DNA of 64,000 nucleotides. Source: Chryseobacterium tructae (lineage in GTDB: Bacteria; Bacteroidota; Bacteroidia; Flavobacteriales; Weeksellaceae). The notes beneath the pieces are model-generated. The model was given only the letters and a program-made list of their open reading frames with translations. It was not told where the DNA came from and ran no database searches. The position numbers were made by a program, and so were the translations under genes. Of the stretch, positions 35,612 through 44,027 are shown in pieces. The stretch spans positions 1,178,001 through 1,242,000 of the forward strand of contig NZ_JAUFQR010000001.1 in NCBI RefSeq assembly GCF_030409875.1, written 5' to 3'. How positions within the stretch are numbered: the stretch's first letter is position 1; each line of letters starts with the position of its first letter.

Positions 35612-36166
35612 TTAAGAAAGTTCAGCAATTTTATCAAATAATCCGGGATAATTGACTACTAAACCACTGTCATCAACTAAAATATCAGATTTAAAATCAG
35701 TCTGAAGATTGTCATAATGATAAGTATGAGGTGCTATTCTCGTATATTGTTGAGTAACCGGTTTTACCAGATTATTCAAAACATCAATATAAATGACTTT
35801 GATTTCTTGAGTGTCATTTTCATTCAGCTTAAGGCTGTTGATTGGTAACGTATTGGTGAAAGGAGTCAAAGAAATATCAATAAAAGGGAATGCTTTAAAA
35901 TCAGAATTAATTTTATTGTTGATCACCCATTCATCCTGGATTTTTTTACCTTTTAATTTATTTTTAACTGTGTTGACTTCTGAATCGATGATAAATTCCT
36001 GGATGTTCCAATTGTGATCAATGGTTAAATGATAATCTACAGCATACATTCTGGCTTCATAAGAGCCAATAATTTTTGATTCTACGATAAAGTTCTTATC
36101 ATTTTCTGTAAGTTTGAAATATTCCAGAGATTGAAAAGCAATTCCTTGCCAGATCAATGTTTTCAT
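35612..36166 (-). CDS. Putative glycolipid-binding domain protein (DUF1089-like)
   Basis: 184 residues. The start Trp-Gln-Gly-Ile-Ala-Phe-Gln-Ser-Leu-Glu and the mid-protein Asp-Glu-Trp-Val-Ile-Asn with Ile-Asp-Ile-Ser-Leu-Thr-Pro-Phe-Thr-Asn-Thr-Leu-Pro-Ile fit the putative glycolipid-binding family. The end Asp-Asp-Ser-Gly-Leu-Val-Val-Asn-Tyr-Pro-Gly is also typical. It has no signal peptide. The binding partner is unknown. Confidence 0.65.
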   Translation of the reverse strand: MKTLIWQGIAFQSLEYFKLTENDKNFIVESKIIGSYEARMYAVDYHLTIDHNWNIQEFIIDSEVNTVKNKLKGKKIQDEWVINNKINSDFKAFPFIDISLTPFTNTLPINSLKLNENDTQEIKVIYIDVLNNLVKPVTQQYTRIAPHTYHYDNLQTDFKSDILVDDSGLVVNYPGLFDKIAELS

Positions 36167-36221
36167 TTTGTTTGGATTGGTGTGATATTAATTTTTAGAT
36201 TGGATTGGGAAGAAATTTCTC

Positions 36222-36794
36222 TTACTGGGAAATTCTTCGTTTTCTGATTCGGCTTAATGTTTCCCTGGCTACTCCTAGGAATGAAGCTAGTTGGGTAAGA
36301 GGAATCCGTTGTAACATTTCGGGATATTTATTTTCAAGATATTCCAGTCTTTCCTGCGCTGAATATAGTTTAAACAGATTCGAAAATTCTTCCTGTTTAT
36401 AAGCAATCTGTCGGATACAGTGACGTCCTAGTGATTCTATTTCAATGTACTGCTCTGCAATTTTAAACAATTTTTCCTTATCAAAAACAATAACGTGTAG
36501 CTCTTCACAGGCAACCATATTGAATTCGGAAGGTTTTCCGCTTCCGAAGCTGCTGATATTGGTTGCAATTTCATTTTCAAAGAAAAATTCGGTGTTTTTT
36601 ACAACAGCATTTATTTCGTAATAACTTTTGCAAAAGCCTTTATTAATATAAAATAACGATTTACAAACTTCGCCTTCCTGAAGCAGCAGTCCATTTTTTT
36701 TATATACTTTTTCTGAAAGAGCAGGTTGCAGTAAAGTCCAACTTTCCTCAGAAAATGGAGTAAGAGAACGAATGTATTTCAGAAGGTTTTCCAT
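36222..36794 (-). CDS. Crp/Fnr-family transcriptional regulator
   Basis: 190 residues: a cyclic-nucleotide-binding-like beta-roll (about 20-115) with a Leu-Leu-Gln-Glu-Gly-Glu-Val-Cys turn, then a long helix and a helix-turn-helix (Pro-Leu-Thr-Gln-Leu-Ala-Ser-Phe-Leu-Gly-Val-Ala-Arg-Glu-Thr-Leu-Ser-Arg). Such small Bacteroidota Crp proteins seldom bind cAMP, and the effector is unknown. The gene lies 11 bases downstream of the membrane-protein gene 36806-37354. Confidence 0.85.
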   Translation of the reverse strand: MENLLKYIRSLTPFSEESWTLLQPALSEKVYKKNGLLLQEGEVCKSLFYINKGFCKSYYEINAVVKNTEFFFENEIATNISSFGSGKPSEFNMVACEELHVIVFDKEKLFKIAEQYIEIESLGRHCIRQIAYKQEEFSNLFKLYSAQERLEYLENKYPEMLQRIPLTQLASFLGVARETLSRIRKRRISQ

Positions 36795-36805
36795 AGATGT
36801 ATTGG

Positions 36806-37354
36806 CTATACTTTTTTATTTTTAGGAATTTGTAAAAGGAGTACAACAGCCCATGTTTGAAAAATGAGTTGTAAAATATTAATAATTGCGAGAACAGGAT
36901 CAGTACTTAAATGAGTTATTATTACAGGTATTCCAAGGATGCCAATCACAAAAAGAAAGATAAACAGATATTTAGCCGCTGTATTTCCTTTTCCGATCAT
37001 ATAACCCGTTCCAAAAACAAAAGCAATTACTGCGATAGAAATAAAAACTGCCAAACCTGAATTTAATTGGTCTGATGTCCAGATTAAACCGGCAATTCCT
37101 ATAGCTCCGGTCAGGTAAATAAGATTGGATGCCGTTGTATGATTGGGATGTATTATTACGGTTTCGTTATCCTCAACTGTAGAAAGAAGAGAATTAATGT
37201 GTTCCTGTTCTTCATTTGTAAATGTTCTCCCTCGTGATTGTAAAATTTCATAAGCAAGCTGTATGGCTTGAGGAACAAATTTACTGTCAGGCTTAATATA
37301 GTGTTCAAGTTCTCGGTCAGACATCTTTTCCAACACATTCTTCTTAGTATCCAT
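36806..37354 (-). CDS. Membrane protein, unknown function
   Basis: 182 residues. A soluble N-terminal helical part (about 80 residues, Glu/Gln-rich) precedes four membrane helices and a short basic tail (Lys-Asn-Lys-Lys-Val). No family is recognised. It overlaps nothing and is followed by the Crp gene with an 11-base gap, so it could be regulated by, or regulate, that protein. Confidence 0.55.
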   Translation of the reverse strand: MDTKKNVLEKMSDRELEHYIKPDSKFVPQAIQLAYEILQSRGRTFTNEEQEHINSLLSTVEDNETVIIHPNHTTASNLIYLTGAIGIAGLIWTSDQLNSGLAVFISIAVIAFVFGTGYMIGKGNTAAKYLFIFLFVIGILGIPVIITHLSTDPVLAIINILQLIFQTWAVVLLLQIPKNKKV

Positions 37355-37441
37355 CTGATGTAAGGTTATTTTTTTGCGAAAATAACGAAATTGGATTAGA
37401 TTTATAATAAGAGATTATTGGTTTAACTTTTAAAAAAATAA

Positions 37442-37464
37442 AAGAGCGGTAAAAAACCACTCTT
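37442..37464 (-). terminator. Terminator of the Cys-rich peptide gene
   Basis: AAGAGTGG and CCGCTCTT (minus strand) pair with a T/A loop, with one G-T pair, and a T-rich tail follows. It ends the gene at 37488-37736. Confidence 0.6.
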
Positions 37465-37487
37465 CATTTTATATAATAATGTGAATT

Positions 37488-37736
37488 TTAATATCTGCAT
37501 CCACATCCGGTTTCTCCATCCTGGCAAAAACGTAAGGGTTCATGACAAGGTGTACCACCGCCTCCGGGGCCTCCTCCAGGATTGCCACCACCAGTAGATC
37601 TGTAACAAGTGTTGCCACTACAATAATAAGATCCGGTAGTAGGAGGGCAATATCCATCTAAACAAACTGCATAAGCGGTGTCACCACCACTGATCAATAC
37701 CAATTGACTTCTTTTTAATTTTTTTAAATTTTTCAT
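37488..37736 (-). CDS. Double-glycine leader, Cys-rich and Gly-rich peptide (bacteriocin-like)
   Basis: 82 residues. The leader Met-Lys-Asn-Leu-Lys-Lys-Leu-Lys-Arg-Ser-Gln-Leu-Val-Leu-Ile-Ser-Gly-Gly ends in a double glycine at 17-18. The 64-residue core contains eight cysteines (25, 30, 39, 44, 64, 71, 78, 80), a Gly/Pro-rich stretch (about 48-62), and ends Gly-Cys-Gly-Cys-Arg-Tyr. Even spacing suggests four disulfides after export. The only C39 exporter in the window is at 5065-7269, 30 kb away; it could process this peptide too (inference). Chryseobacterium genomes hold many such peptides, often labelled bacteriocin-like; function is unproven. Confidence 0.75.
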   Translation of the reverse strand: MKNLKKLKRSQLVLISGGDTAYAVCLDGYCPPTTGSYYCSGNTCYRSTGGGNPGGGPGGGGTPCHEPLRFCQDGETGCGCRY

Positions 37737-37898
37737 AGTAACTGATGTTTAATTTGTTGATTACTAATATCTAAAAAAAATAATACACCAGCAAGTGTTT
37801 AATTCTAAATTAAAGAGCATGTGAATGAAATTGGCCAACTTTGTTTGTTATTCTATTAATTAAAAATAAATTGCAAAAGATTAATTGATCCCCGCATT

Positions 37899-39239
37899 AT
37901 GAAAAAAATACTTTTCACTTTGTTTTTTACTCCTGTTGTATTGTGCGCTCAACAAATGATTCATCAGGATCCCGAAATCCTGAATCAGGTTTCACAGGTA
38001 AGTACGGATTCTCTCAAAAGTCATATCAATTCTTTGATAGGTTTTGGAACGAGGCATACGATGAGTTCTACCACAGATCCGAAAAGAGGAATAGGAGCGG
38101 CAAGAAAATGGGTGTTGAAAAAATTCAATACCTATGCGAAAAACTCGGGTGGAAGAATGGAAGTTTTTATGCAAAATCAAACGCTTCAGCCAGATGGGAA
38201 AAGAATTGACCGTCCTACCGATTTAGGAAATGTTATTGCCATTATCCGTGGAACAAACCCTAATGATAAAAGGCTGTTTATGATGAGCGGACATCTGGAC
38301 TCGCGGGTAAGTGATGTGATGAATATAAAAGACAATGCTCCGGGAGCCAATGATGATGGAAGTGGGGTAGCTGCTCTTATAGAAAGCGCAAGAATATTGA
38401 GTAAATCGAAATTTCCGGCAAGTATTGTACTGGTCGCTTTTTCAGGTGAAGAACAAGGATTATTAGGATCAAAAATGCTGGCTGAGAAAGCAGTTAGTGA
38501 AGGTTGGCAATTGGAAGCATTGTTGAATAATGATATGATTTCAAATAATCTCAGTAGTGATACTCATGTAATAAATACCCATCAGTTAAGAGTTTTTTCC
38601 GAAGGTTTGCCTTATTACGAATTGGATAAGAAAGCGGCAGATCTCAGAAAGTTCGGATTGGAAAATGATGGCGAATCAAGACAGCTGGCAAGATATATTA
38701 AAGAAATAGGAGAACGGTATGTTGATCATCTTCAGGTCAAACTGATCTATAGAAATGATCGGTTTCTGAGAGGTGGAGATCATACTCCATTTGTTGAAAA
38801 AGGGTTTGCTGCTGTACGACTGACTGAATTTAACGAAAACTTCGATCATCAACATCAGGACATCAGAAAAGAAAATGGGGTACAGTATGGAGATCTGCCT
38901 GAGTTTATGGATTTTGAATATTTTAAAAAGAATGTAGGCGTAAATATTGCGGTTTTAGCCAATCTTGCAAAAGCCCCTTCACAACCTGAAAATGTAAAAA
39001 TAGAAGTCAATAAGCTTACCAATTTTACAGATCTTTCCTGGGAAAAGCCTAAATCAGGGGAAATAGTGGGATACTATGTATTAATACGTGAGACCGATGC
39101 CTCTATGTGGCAGAAAAAAATATTTACCAAAGACAACTCAATCAAGCTACCTTATTCTAAAGATAATTATTTCTTTGCGGTACAGACAGTCAATGCAACT
39201 GGGAATGAGAGTCTGATTGTTTTACCAAAAATAAAATAA
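37899..39239 (+). CDS. Secreted M28-family metallopeptidase
   Basis: 446 residues with a signal peptide (cleavage after Leu-Cys-Ala-Gln). Zinc-site motifs in order: His in Ser-Gly-His-Leu-Asp-Ser, Asp in Gly-Ala-Asn-Asp-Asp-Gly-Ser-Gly, Glu-Glu in Ser-Gly-Glu-Glu-Gln-Gly-Leu-Leu-Gly-Ser, Asp in Leu-Asn-Asn-Asp-Met, and His in Phe-Asp-His-Gln-His. These fit the M28 co-catalytic two-zinc site of aminopeptidases. The last 90 residues look like a fibronectin III domain (Asn-Phe-Thr-Asp-Leu-Ser-Trp, Gly-Tyr-Tyr-Val-Leu). It acts outside the cell, likely on peptides. Confidence 0.93.
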   Translation: MKKILFTLFFTPVVLCAQQMIHQDPEILNQVSQVSTDSLKSHINSLIGFGTRHTMSSTTDPKRGIGAARKWVLKKFNTYAKNSGGRMEVFMQNQTLQPDGKRIDRPTDLGNVIAIIRGTNPNDKRLFMMSGHLDSRVSDVMNIKDNAPGANDDGSGVAALIESARILSKSKFPASIVLVAFSGEEQGLLGSKMLAEKAVSEGWQLEALLNNDMISNNLSSDTHVINTHQLRVFSEGLPYYELDKKAADLRKFGLENDGESRQLARYIKEIGERYVDHLQVKLIYRNDRFLRGGDHTPFVEKGFAAVRLTEFNENFDHQHQDIRKENGVQYGDLPEFMDFEYFKKNVGVNIAVLANLAKAPSQPENVKIEVNKLTNFTDLSWEKPKSGEIVGYYVLIRETDASMWQKKIFTKDNSIKLPYSKDNYFFAVQTVNATGNESLIVLPKIK

Positions 39240-39249
39240 AACATCAATA

Positions 39250-39275
39250 GAAGCGGGCTTTAGCCCGCTTTTCTT
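39250..39275. terminator. Intrinsic terminator after the M28 peptidase
   Basis: AAGCGGGCT and AGCCCGCTT form a stem with a TTA loop and a T tail, and a weaker TTGGCTTTAGCCAA hairpin follows. The next gene reads leftwards, so this may serve both sides. Confidence 0.75.
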
Positions 39276-39326
39276 ATTTATAATAGATATCCATTGGCTT
39301 TAGCCAAAACCTAAAATAGATCTTGG

Positions 39327-39863
39327 TTATTCAATATCCAATGTCATAAAAAGAGCGATTTCTTCGGATTGGTCATACAATCTTGTATTGATTCCGGTCA
39401 TGTTAAACCCCATTCTTCTGTAAAACTGTATGGCGGGATAGTTGGTATTCTGGGTTTCCAGTTCAATCACCCGACAGTTCAGCTTTCTGGCTTCTTTAAT
39501 GGCATTTTTAATCAACATGATGCCGATTCCCTGTCTTCTGTATTCTTCGTTGATCAGAATGTTTTCAATGTAAAAGCTATTGTTCCAGGTTCTGTGTTCG
39601 CAGATGATCCAGCCTTGAAGTTTATTCTCGGCAAAAGCTCCAAAAGAATGGTTATTTTCAATGATGGTATTGAGTTCTTCTATGTCATTTGCATCGGTTG
39701 TCCAGACTTTGTTATAGGACAGTTTTTTTTCTCTTAGAATAAACTCAAAAGAACCACTTAATTCGATAGAGGAAACAGAATAGATAATATTTGTTGAATA
39801 TCCATTATATCCCCAATTTAGGCTAGGATTGGAAGTTAGCTTTTCTAGTTTTTTTATTTCCAT
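39327..39863 (-). CDS. GNAT-family N-acetyltransferase
   Basis: 178 residues. The acetyl-CoA-binding part is in the second half: Asn-Glu-Glu-Tyr-Arg-Arg-Gln-Gly-Ile-Gly-Ile-Met-Leu-Ile, then Gln-Asn-Thr-Asn-Tyr-Pro-Ala-Ile-Gln-Phe-Tyr-Arg-Arg-Met-Gly-Phe. The substrate is unknown. It is encoded 12 bases after a VOC gene on the same strand. Confidence 0.85.
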   Translation of the reverse strand: MEIKKLEKLTSNPSLNWGYNGYSTNIIYSVSSIELSGSFEFILREKKLSYNKVWTTDANDIEELNTIIENNHSFGAFAENKLQGWIICEHRTWNNSFYIENILINEEYRRQGIGIMLIKNAIKEARKLNCRVIELETQNTNYPAIQFYRRMGFNMTGINTRLYDQSEEIALFMTLDIE

Positions 39864-39875
39864 AAGAGAATGCTT

Positions 39876-40268
39876 TTATTGAATTTCTGTACAGATTTCC
39901 ACTAAGTAATTATCAGGATCTTTGATATAGGCTGTTTTTTGTCCCCATGGTTTTACAGCAATATCTTCATAGAGAATAGCTCCGTTTTTTATTGCTTTTT
40001 CAATCAGGCTTTCTACATCATCAGTTACAAACCCAAGTTCAATTCCAAAAGGTTGAGCTTCGGTTTTTGAAAGCAGAAATCCCTTTTTAATATTAGAACC
40101 TGCCAGAGCAATGGAAGCAAAAGATAGAGTGGTTTCTCCTGTCAGTAATTCTCCATAATCCTTTTCAGGAGTAATGAATTTGATCTCAGCATCGAAAGTA
40201 TTTTGATAGAAATTCATGGATGATTCTACATCTCCTACATATAGAATGACATATTTAAACTTGATCAT
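39876..40268 (-). CDS. VOC (glyoxalase/bleomycin-resistance) family protein
   Basis: 130 residues of the beta-alpha-beta-beta-beta type: Phe-Lys-Tyr-Val-Ile-Leu-Tyr-Val-Gly-Asp-Val-Glu-Ser-Ser at the start, Phe-Gly-Ile-Glu-Leu-Gly-Phe-Val-Thr-Asp in the second module and Ile-Lys-Asp-Pro-Asp-Asn-Tyr-Leu-Val-Glu-Ile at the end. VOC members include metal-dependent lyases and resistance proteins. The gene lies 12 bases upstream of the GNAT gene. Confidence 0.85.
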   Translation of the reverse strand: MIKFKYVILYVGDVESSMNFYQNTFDAEIKFITPEKDYGELLTGETTLSFASIALAGSNIKKGFLLSKTEAQPFGIELGFVTDDVESLIEKAIKNGAILYEDIAVKPWGQKTAYIKDPDNYLVEICTEIQ

Positions 40269-40302
40269 ATTATCAGATTTAGTAGTGTTATTTAATTTAA
40301 AC

Positions 40303-41139
40303 TTATTTTTGATTTATAATATATTCTTCATCTACCATCAGCTCTATGTGAGGCTTGCTTTGAGGATAGTATTTTAAGCCTTCAAGATGACCAAAATGAA
40401 ATGGATATTTTTCAGCAAGCTGCCTTATTTTATTTCCAAATGAATTAAGATTAACGATCTGAATAGAATCTGCCTTCTGACGGCCATTCGTGAAGAAAAG
40501 CATCAGATTACAGTGATTTTTGAAATCATGGTTTTTGTAATAAAATACATTCAGGTTTTCTTCTCTACAGATCGCACTCAAATCATTAATGAAAAATTGT
40601 TTATCAGCTAAAGGAAGATTACAGTCAATTCTTATGGAAAGGTTTTCAGCATTATTCTTTTTGAAATCTGAGCCCACAATCTGTAGAAAACGATGTTCAA
40701 TATGACCAAAATTTTCTATTTCACTATGATAGGCTTTAGTAGATAATGTTTTAAACGGAATATGAGAGTCCAGCAATATAGCATTCTCACGGATAAGCAA
40801 GGTTTCTATTTCAAGTGCGAATTGAAAATAAAAATCAAAAAGCTGATAACTCCCAATATTGATGAAAAGTTGGTTTTCATTGAGATTAAGAAACAAAAAT
40901 GCTTCTTTAAAACGGGTTTTCAAATCCTCCAGCTTTCCGATAAAATCATCTGTATTTTCAACCTGAACTTTTGCAGCCAATTCAGCCGCATTATCAGCAT
41001 GACCACCATATCCCTCGAAAAACTTAAAAAACTTGAAATGATAGAGATCTTCAGGGAATTTAAAGTACCAGTATACTCCTAAAATCATGATAAATTGAGT
41101 TGAGAATTGAATAAAGATCAAATTTAAATAAAATTTCAT
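40303..41139 (-). CDS. Hypothetical protein with N-terminal membrane helix
   Basis: 278 residues. One hydrophobic helix at about 8-24, then a soluble, mostly helical and beta mix of about 250 residues with many Phe and Asn. No motif or family is recognised. It may be cotranscribed with the VOC and GNAT genes (34-base gap). Start and stop are supported only by the open frame. Confidence 0.5.
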   Translation of the reverse strand: MKFYLNLIFIQFSTQFIMILGVYWYFKFPEDLYHFKFFKFFEGYGGHADNAAELAAKVQVENTDDFIGKLEDLKTRFKEAFLFLNLNENQLFINIGSYQLFDFYFQFALEIETLLIRENAILLDSHIPFKTLSTKAYHSEIENFGHIEHRFLQIVGSDFKKNNAENLSIRIDCNLPLADKQFFINDLSAICREENLNVFYYKNHDFKNHCNLMLFFTNGRQKADSIQIVNLNSFGNKIRQLAEKYPFHFGHLEGLKYYPQSKPHIELMVDEEYIINQK

Positions 41140-41161
41140 GTTCTAAAACATTCAAAACCCC

Positions 41162-41169
41162 TAAATTTG
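41162..41169 (+). promoter_or_regulatory. -7 box (TAAATTTG) of pafA
   Basis: TAAATTTG fits the consensus and lies 22 bases before the start at 41192. No clean TTG partner was seen. Confidence 0.4.
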
Positions 41170-41191
41170 TGATCAATAAAATTTTACTTGG

Positions 41192-42838
41192 ATGCTTAGG
41201 AACATTTCAATTGCGGCAGCTACTTTTTTGTCCGTAGTTACAATCAATGCGCAGAAGAACAAAAATTCTCAATTGGAGAGACCCAAATTAGTAGTAGGTC
41301 TTGTTGTAGATCAGATGCGTTGGGACTATTTATACCGTTTTTACAACAAATATGGAAATGACGGTTTCAAAAGACTTTTGAATACAGGATATTCTTTAAA
41401 TAACGTACACATTCCTTATGTACCTACCATTACAGCTTTAGGACATACTTGTATCTATACAGGATCTGTACCTGCGATTCACGGAATTGCCGGAAATGAC
41501 TGGACAGATAAGGAAACAGGTAAAGGAGTATACTGTACAGCGGATGAGAGTGTTCAGCCGGTAGGAACAACCAACACGAAGACTGGAAGTCATTCTCCAA
41601 AAAACCTTTGGTCAACAACAGTAACGGATGAGTTAAGATTGGCAACCAATTTCCAAGGGAAAGTAGTTGGAGTTTCACTGAAAGACAGAGCTTCCATTCT
41701 TCCAGCAGGTCACACCCCTAACGGAGCTTTCTGGTTTGATGACAGTACCGGAAATTTTATTACCAGTACATGGTATATGAATGATCTTCCTCAATGGGTA
41801 AAATCATTCAATTCTCAGAATTTACCGGAAAAATTAGTAGCAAATGGTTGGAATACCTTACTTCCGATCAATCAGTATACAGAAAGTGCACCAGACAATT
41901 CTCCTTGGGAAGGTTTATTAGGAAGTGCAAAAACACCTACATTCCCATACAATGATCTTGCAAAAGATTATCAGACAAAAAGAGATAACATCCGTTATAC
42001 CCCTTTCGGAAATACTCTGACACTGAAATTGGCAGAAGCTTCTGTAGAAGGTGAAAAATTGGGAGGTGATAATATTACAGACTTTTTAGCAATCAATTTG
42101 GCTTCTACAGATTATGCAGGACATAAATTTGGGCCGAACTCTATTGAAGTAGAAGATGTTTACATCAGATTAGATCAGGATTTAGCAGAATTCTTCAACT
42201 ATCTGGATTCAAAAGTTGGAAAAGGACAGTACACTGTTTTCCTTTCTGCTGACCATGGTGGAGCACATTCCGTAGGATTCTTGAAAGAACATAAAATCCC
42301 GACAGGTTTCTTTGGAGAAGGTGCTGAAAAGAATCTTAACCAGAAACTAAAAGATAAATTTGGTGCTGATAAATTGATTAACGCAATCGATAACTATCAG
42401 ATTTATTTTGACAGAAAAGTATTGGCAGACAGCAAACTTGAATTGGATGATGTAAGAAACTTTGCTGTGAAAGAACTGGAAAAAGATCCTACTGTTTTAT
42501 ATGCTGTTTCTGTAGACCGAGTGTCTGAATCCAGCATTCCAGAACCAATCAAACAAAGAATCATTAACGGAATCAACAGACAGAGAAGTGGGGATATTCA
42601 ATTGATCTCTCACGACTCTATGCTTCCGCCATATTCTAAAACAGGAACTACACATAGTGTATGGAACTCTTACGATTCACACATTCCATTGATCTTTATG
42701 GGATGGGGTGTTCAGAAAGGAGAAAGCAATAAACCTTATCATATGACTGATATTGCTCCAACTGTTTCTTCATTACTGAAAATTCAGTTCCCAAGTGGAA
42801 ATGTTGGAAATCCAATCACTGAAGTTATGGGTAAATAA
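41192..42838 (+). CDS. pafA: Alkaline phosphatase, PafA type
   Basis: 548 residues with a signal peptide ending Asn-Ala-Gln. The nucleophile is Thr in Val-Pro-Thr-Ile-Thr-Ala-Leu-Gly-His-Thr. The Asn of Gly-Asn-Asp-Trp and the Lys-x-Arg of Leu-Lys-Asp-Arg-Ala match the Asn100, Lys162 and Arg164 of the studied Elizabethkingia PafA. Zinc ligands fit Asp in Val-Asp-Gln-Met-Arg, Asp-Tyr-Ala-Gly-His, Ala-Asp-His-Gly and Thr-His-Ser. It is a periplasmic phosphomonoesterase that frees phosphate. It is followed by its own terminator. Confidence 0.93.
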   Translation: MLRNISIAAATFLSVVTINAQKNKNSQLERPKLVVGLVVDQMRWDYLYRFYNKYGNDGFKRLLNTGYSLNNVHIPYVPTITALGHTCIYTGSVPAIHGIAGNDWTDKETGKGVYCTADESVQPVGTTNTKTGSHSPKNLWSTTVTDELRLATNFQGKVVGVSLKDRASILPAGHTPNGAFWFDDSTGNFITSTWYMNDLPQWVKSFNSQNLPEKLVANGWNTLLPINQYTESAPDNSPWEGLLGSAKTPTFPYNDLAKDYQTKRDNIRYTPFGNTLTLKLAEASVEGEKLGGDNITDFLAINLASTDYAGHKFGPNSIEVEDVYIRLDQDLAEFFNYLDSKVGKGQYTVFLSADHGGAHSVGFLKEHKIPTGFFGEGAEKNLNQKLKDKFGADKLINAIDNYQIYFDRKVLADSKLELDDVRNFAVKELEKDPTVLYAVSVDRVSESSIPEPIKQRIINGINRQRSGDIQLISHDSMLPPYSKTGTTHSVWNSYDSHIPLIFMGWGVQKGESNKPYHMTDIAPTVSSLLKIQFPSGNVGNPITEVMGK

Positions 42839-42851
42839 GATGATTAACATA

Positions 42852-42890
42852 CAAAAAAAACATTCCAATTCGGAATGTTTTTTTGTTTTA
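42852..42890. terminator. Bidirectional terminator between pafA and the TPR gene
   Basis: AAACATTCC and GGAATGTTT pair around an AATTC loop, flanked by A and T runs on both sides, so it can end both convergent genes. Confidence 0.8.
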
Positions 42891-42896
42891 TACAAG

Positions 42897-44027
42897 TTAT
42901 GAAGCCCTTATGATCTGCTGGATTTCTTTTTGAAATTTCTTATTTTGTTTTCTTATTTTTAAAATGAAATAGAACAAAAGAGAAATAAGAATCCCGGCAA
43001 TAGCAAAAGATATGATCTTCATATAATAATACTGGGACTTCAGTTTTCTACTTTTTATGGAAGTTTCCTTATTGTGATTGTCAATAACCTGGTTGATAGA
43101 AGTTAATTCATTTTGTTTTCTTTTGAAACTCATTTCCATGTATTTCTTATTGTACAATTGATATAAATTCTGTTGACCTATGGCGAGATAGTTATCTGCC
43201 ATTTCTTTGTAAATTCCTTCATTTAAAATGATGTCTCCTGTATTTTTACTAAGATGCTCGGCTTCTGTTAAAAGATCCAATGCCGTTTGGTTTTCGTGTT
43301 TTTGTTTGTGTAGTTCAGACATTCCTTTTAAAGCAAATGCTTCCAGACTCTTGGCATGATTTCTTTGAGCATAATTCCGGGATTGCAAAAATGCCTGTTC
43401 TGCTTTGTTGATCTCATTTAGATTAAGATAACAATATCCAATATTGTAATACACTACACTCATATTGGAATAAGTTGTTTTCTTAGAGGGTACTTTTTCA
43501 AAATTTTCTATCGAAATTAAAAATTTTTCAAGGGCAATTTCGGAATTAGACTGACCTTTATAGATCATTCCCCTGATGGCATTGCTTGTTGCGGTTTCTA
43601 CATACCTTGCAGGAGTATTTTCAGGGATTTGGGCTAAATACTGATCTGCTTCATTCAGTGTTTCAAGGCTTTTGCTGAACAATTCCATTTGTTGATATTG
43701 TATAGCAACAGAAATAAGAACGCTTACCTGACTTTTGGGATCATTGATTTTTTGTGAAAGTTCTTTTGCTTTTAAAATGTATTTCAAAGACTCATCAAAA
43801 TTTCTTTTCGCAACATTGGCAGTAGAAAGAAGCATATAAAGCTCAATCGAAGTTTTAATATCATTACTTTTCTTTAATAATTGTTCTCCAATCTGAATCG
43901 CTTTATCAGGATTATCATAGATTTCCTGTTTGGCTTTTTTCATCAGGGCAGTATCCGAAGTTTTTTGACCAGTTATAAAAATAATGGATAAAAGAATACA
44001 GGAGAATATTTTCAATTTTAATTTCAT
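42897..44027 (-). CDS. TPR-membrane protein lacking the AraC DNA-binding domain
   Basis: 376 residues: signal-like start, about seven TPR motifs across 30-300 (Ala-x3-Gly-x7-Ala pattern), one membrane helix (about 338-355), then 20 basic residues and a stop. The gene ends at a terminator with no HTH sequence after it, in any frame. In the neighbour (44024-45573) the same layout continues into an AraC domain. So this one may be a sensor without output, or a partner for it. The start overlaps the neighbour's stop by four bases, so the two are translated together. Confidence 0.7.
   Translation of the reverse strand: MKLKLKIFSCILLSIIFITGQKTSDTALMKKAKQEIYDNPDKAIQIGEQLLKKSNDIKTSIELYMLLSTANVAKRNFDESLKYILKAKELSQKINDPKSQVSVLISVAIQYQQMELFSKSLETLNEADQYLAQIPENTPARYVETATSNAIRGMIYKGQSNSEIALEKFLISIENFEKVPSKKTTYSNMSVVYYNIGYCYLNLNEINKAEQAFLQSRNYAQRNHAKSLEAFALKGMSELHKQKHENQTALDLLTEAEHLSKNTGDIILNEGIYKEMADNYLAIGQQNLYQLYNKKYMEMSFKRKQNELTSINQVIDNHNKETSIKSRKLKSQYYYMKIISFAIAGILISLLFYFILKIRKQNKKFQKEIQQIIRAS

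Noticed and set aside
37469..37657. 62-residue minus-strand frame rich in Ala/Val/Leu
   Set aside because: It is the other frame of the Cys-rich peptide gene, whose leader and terminator fit the main frame.
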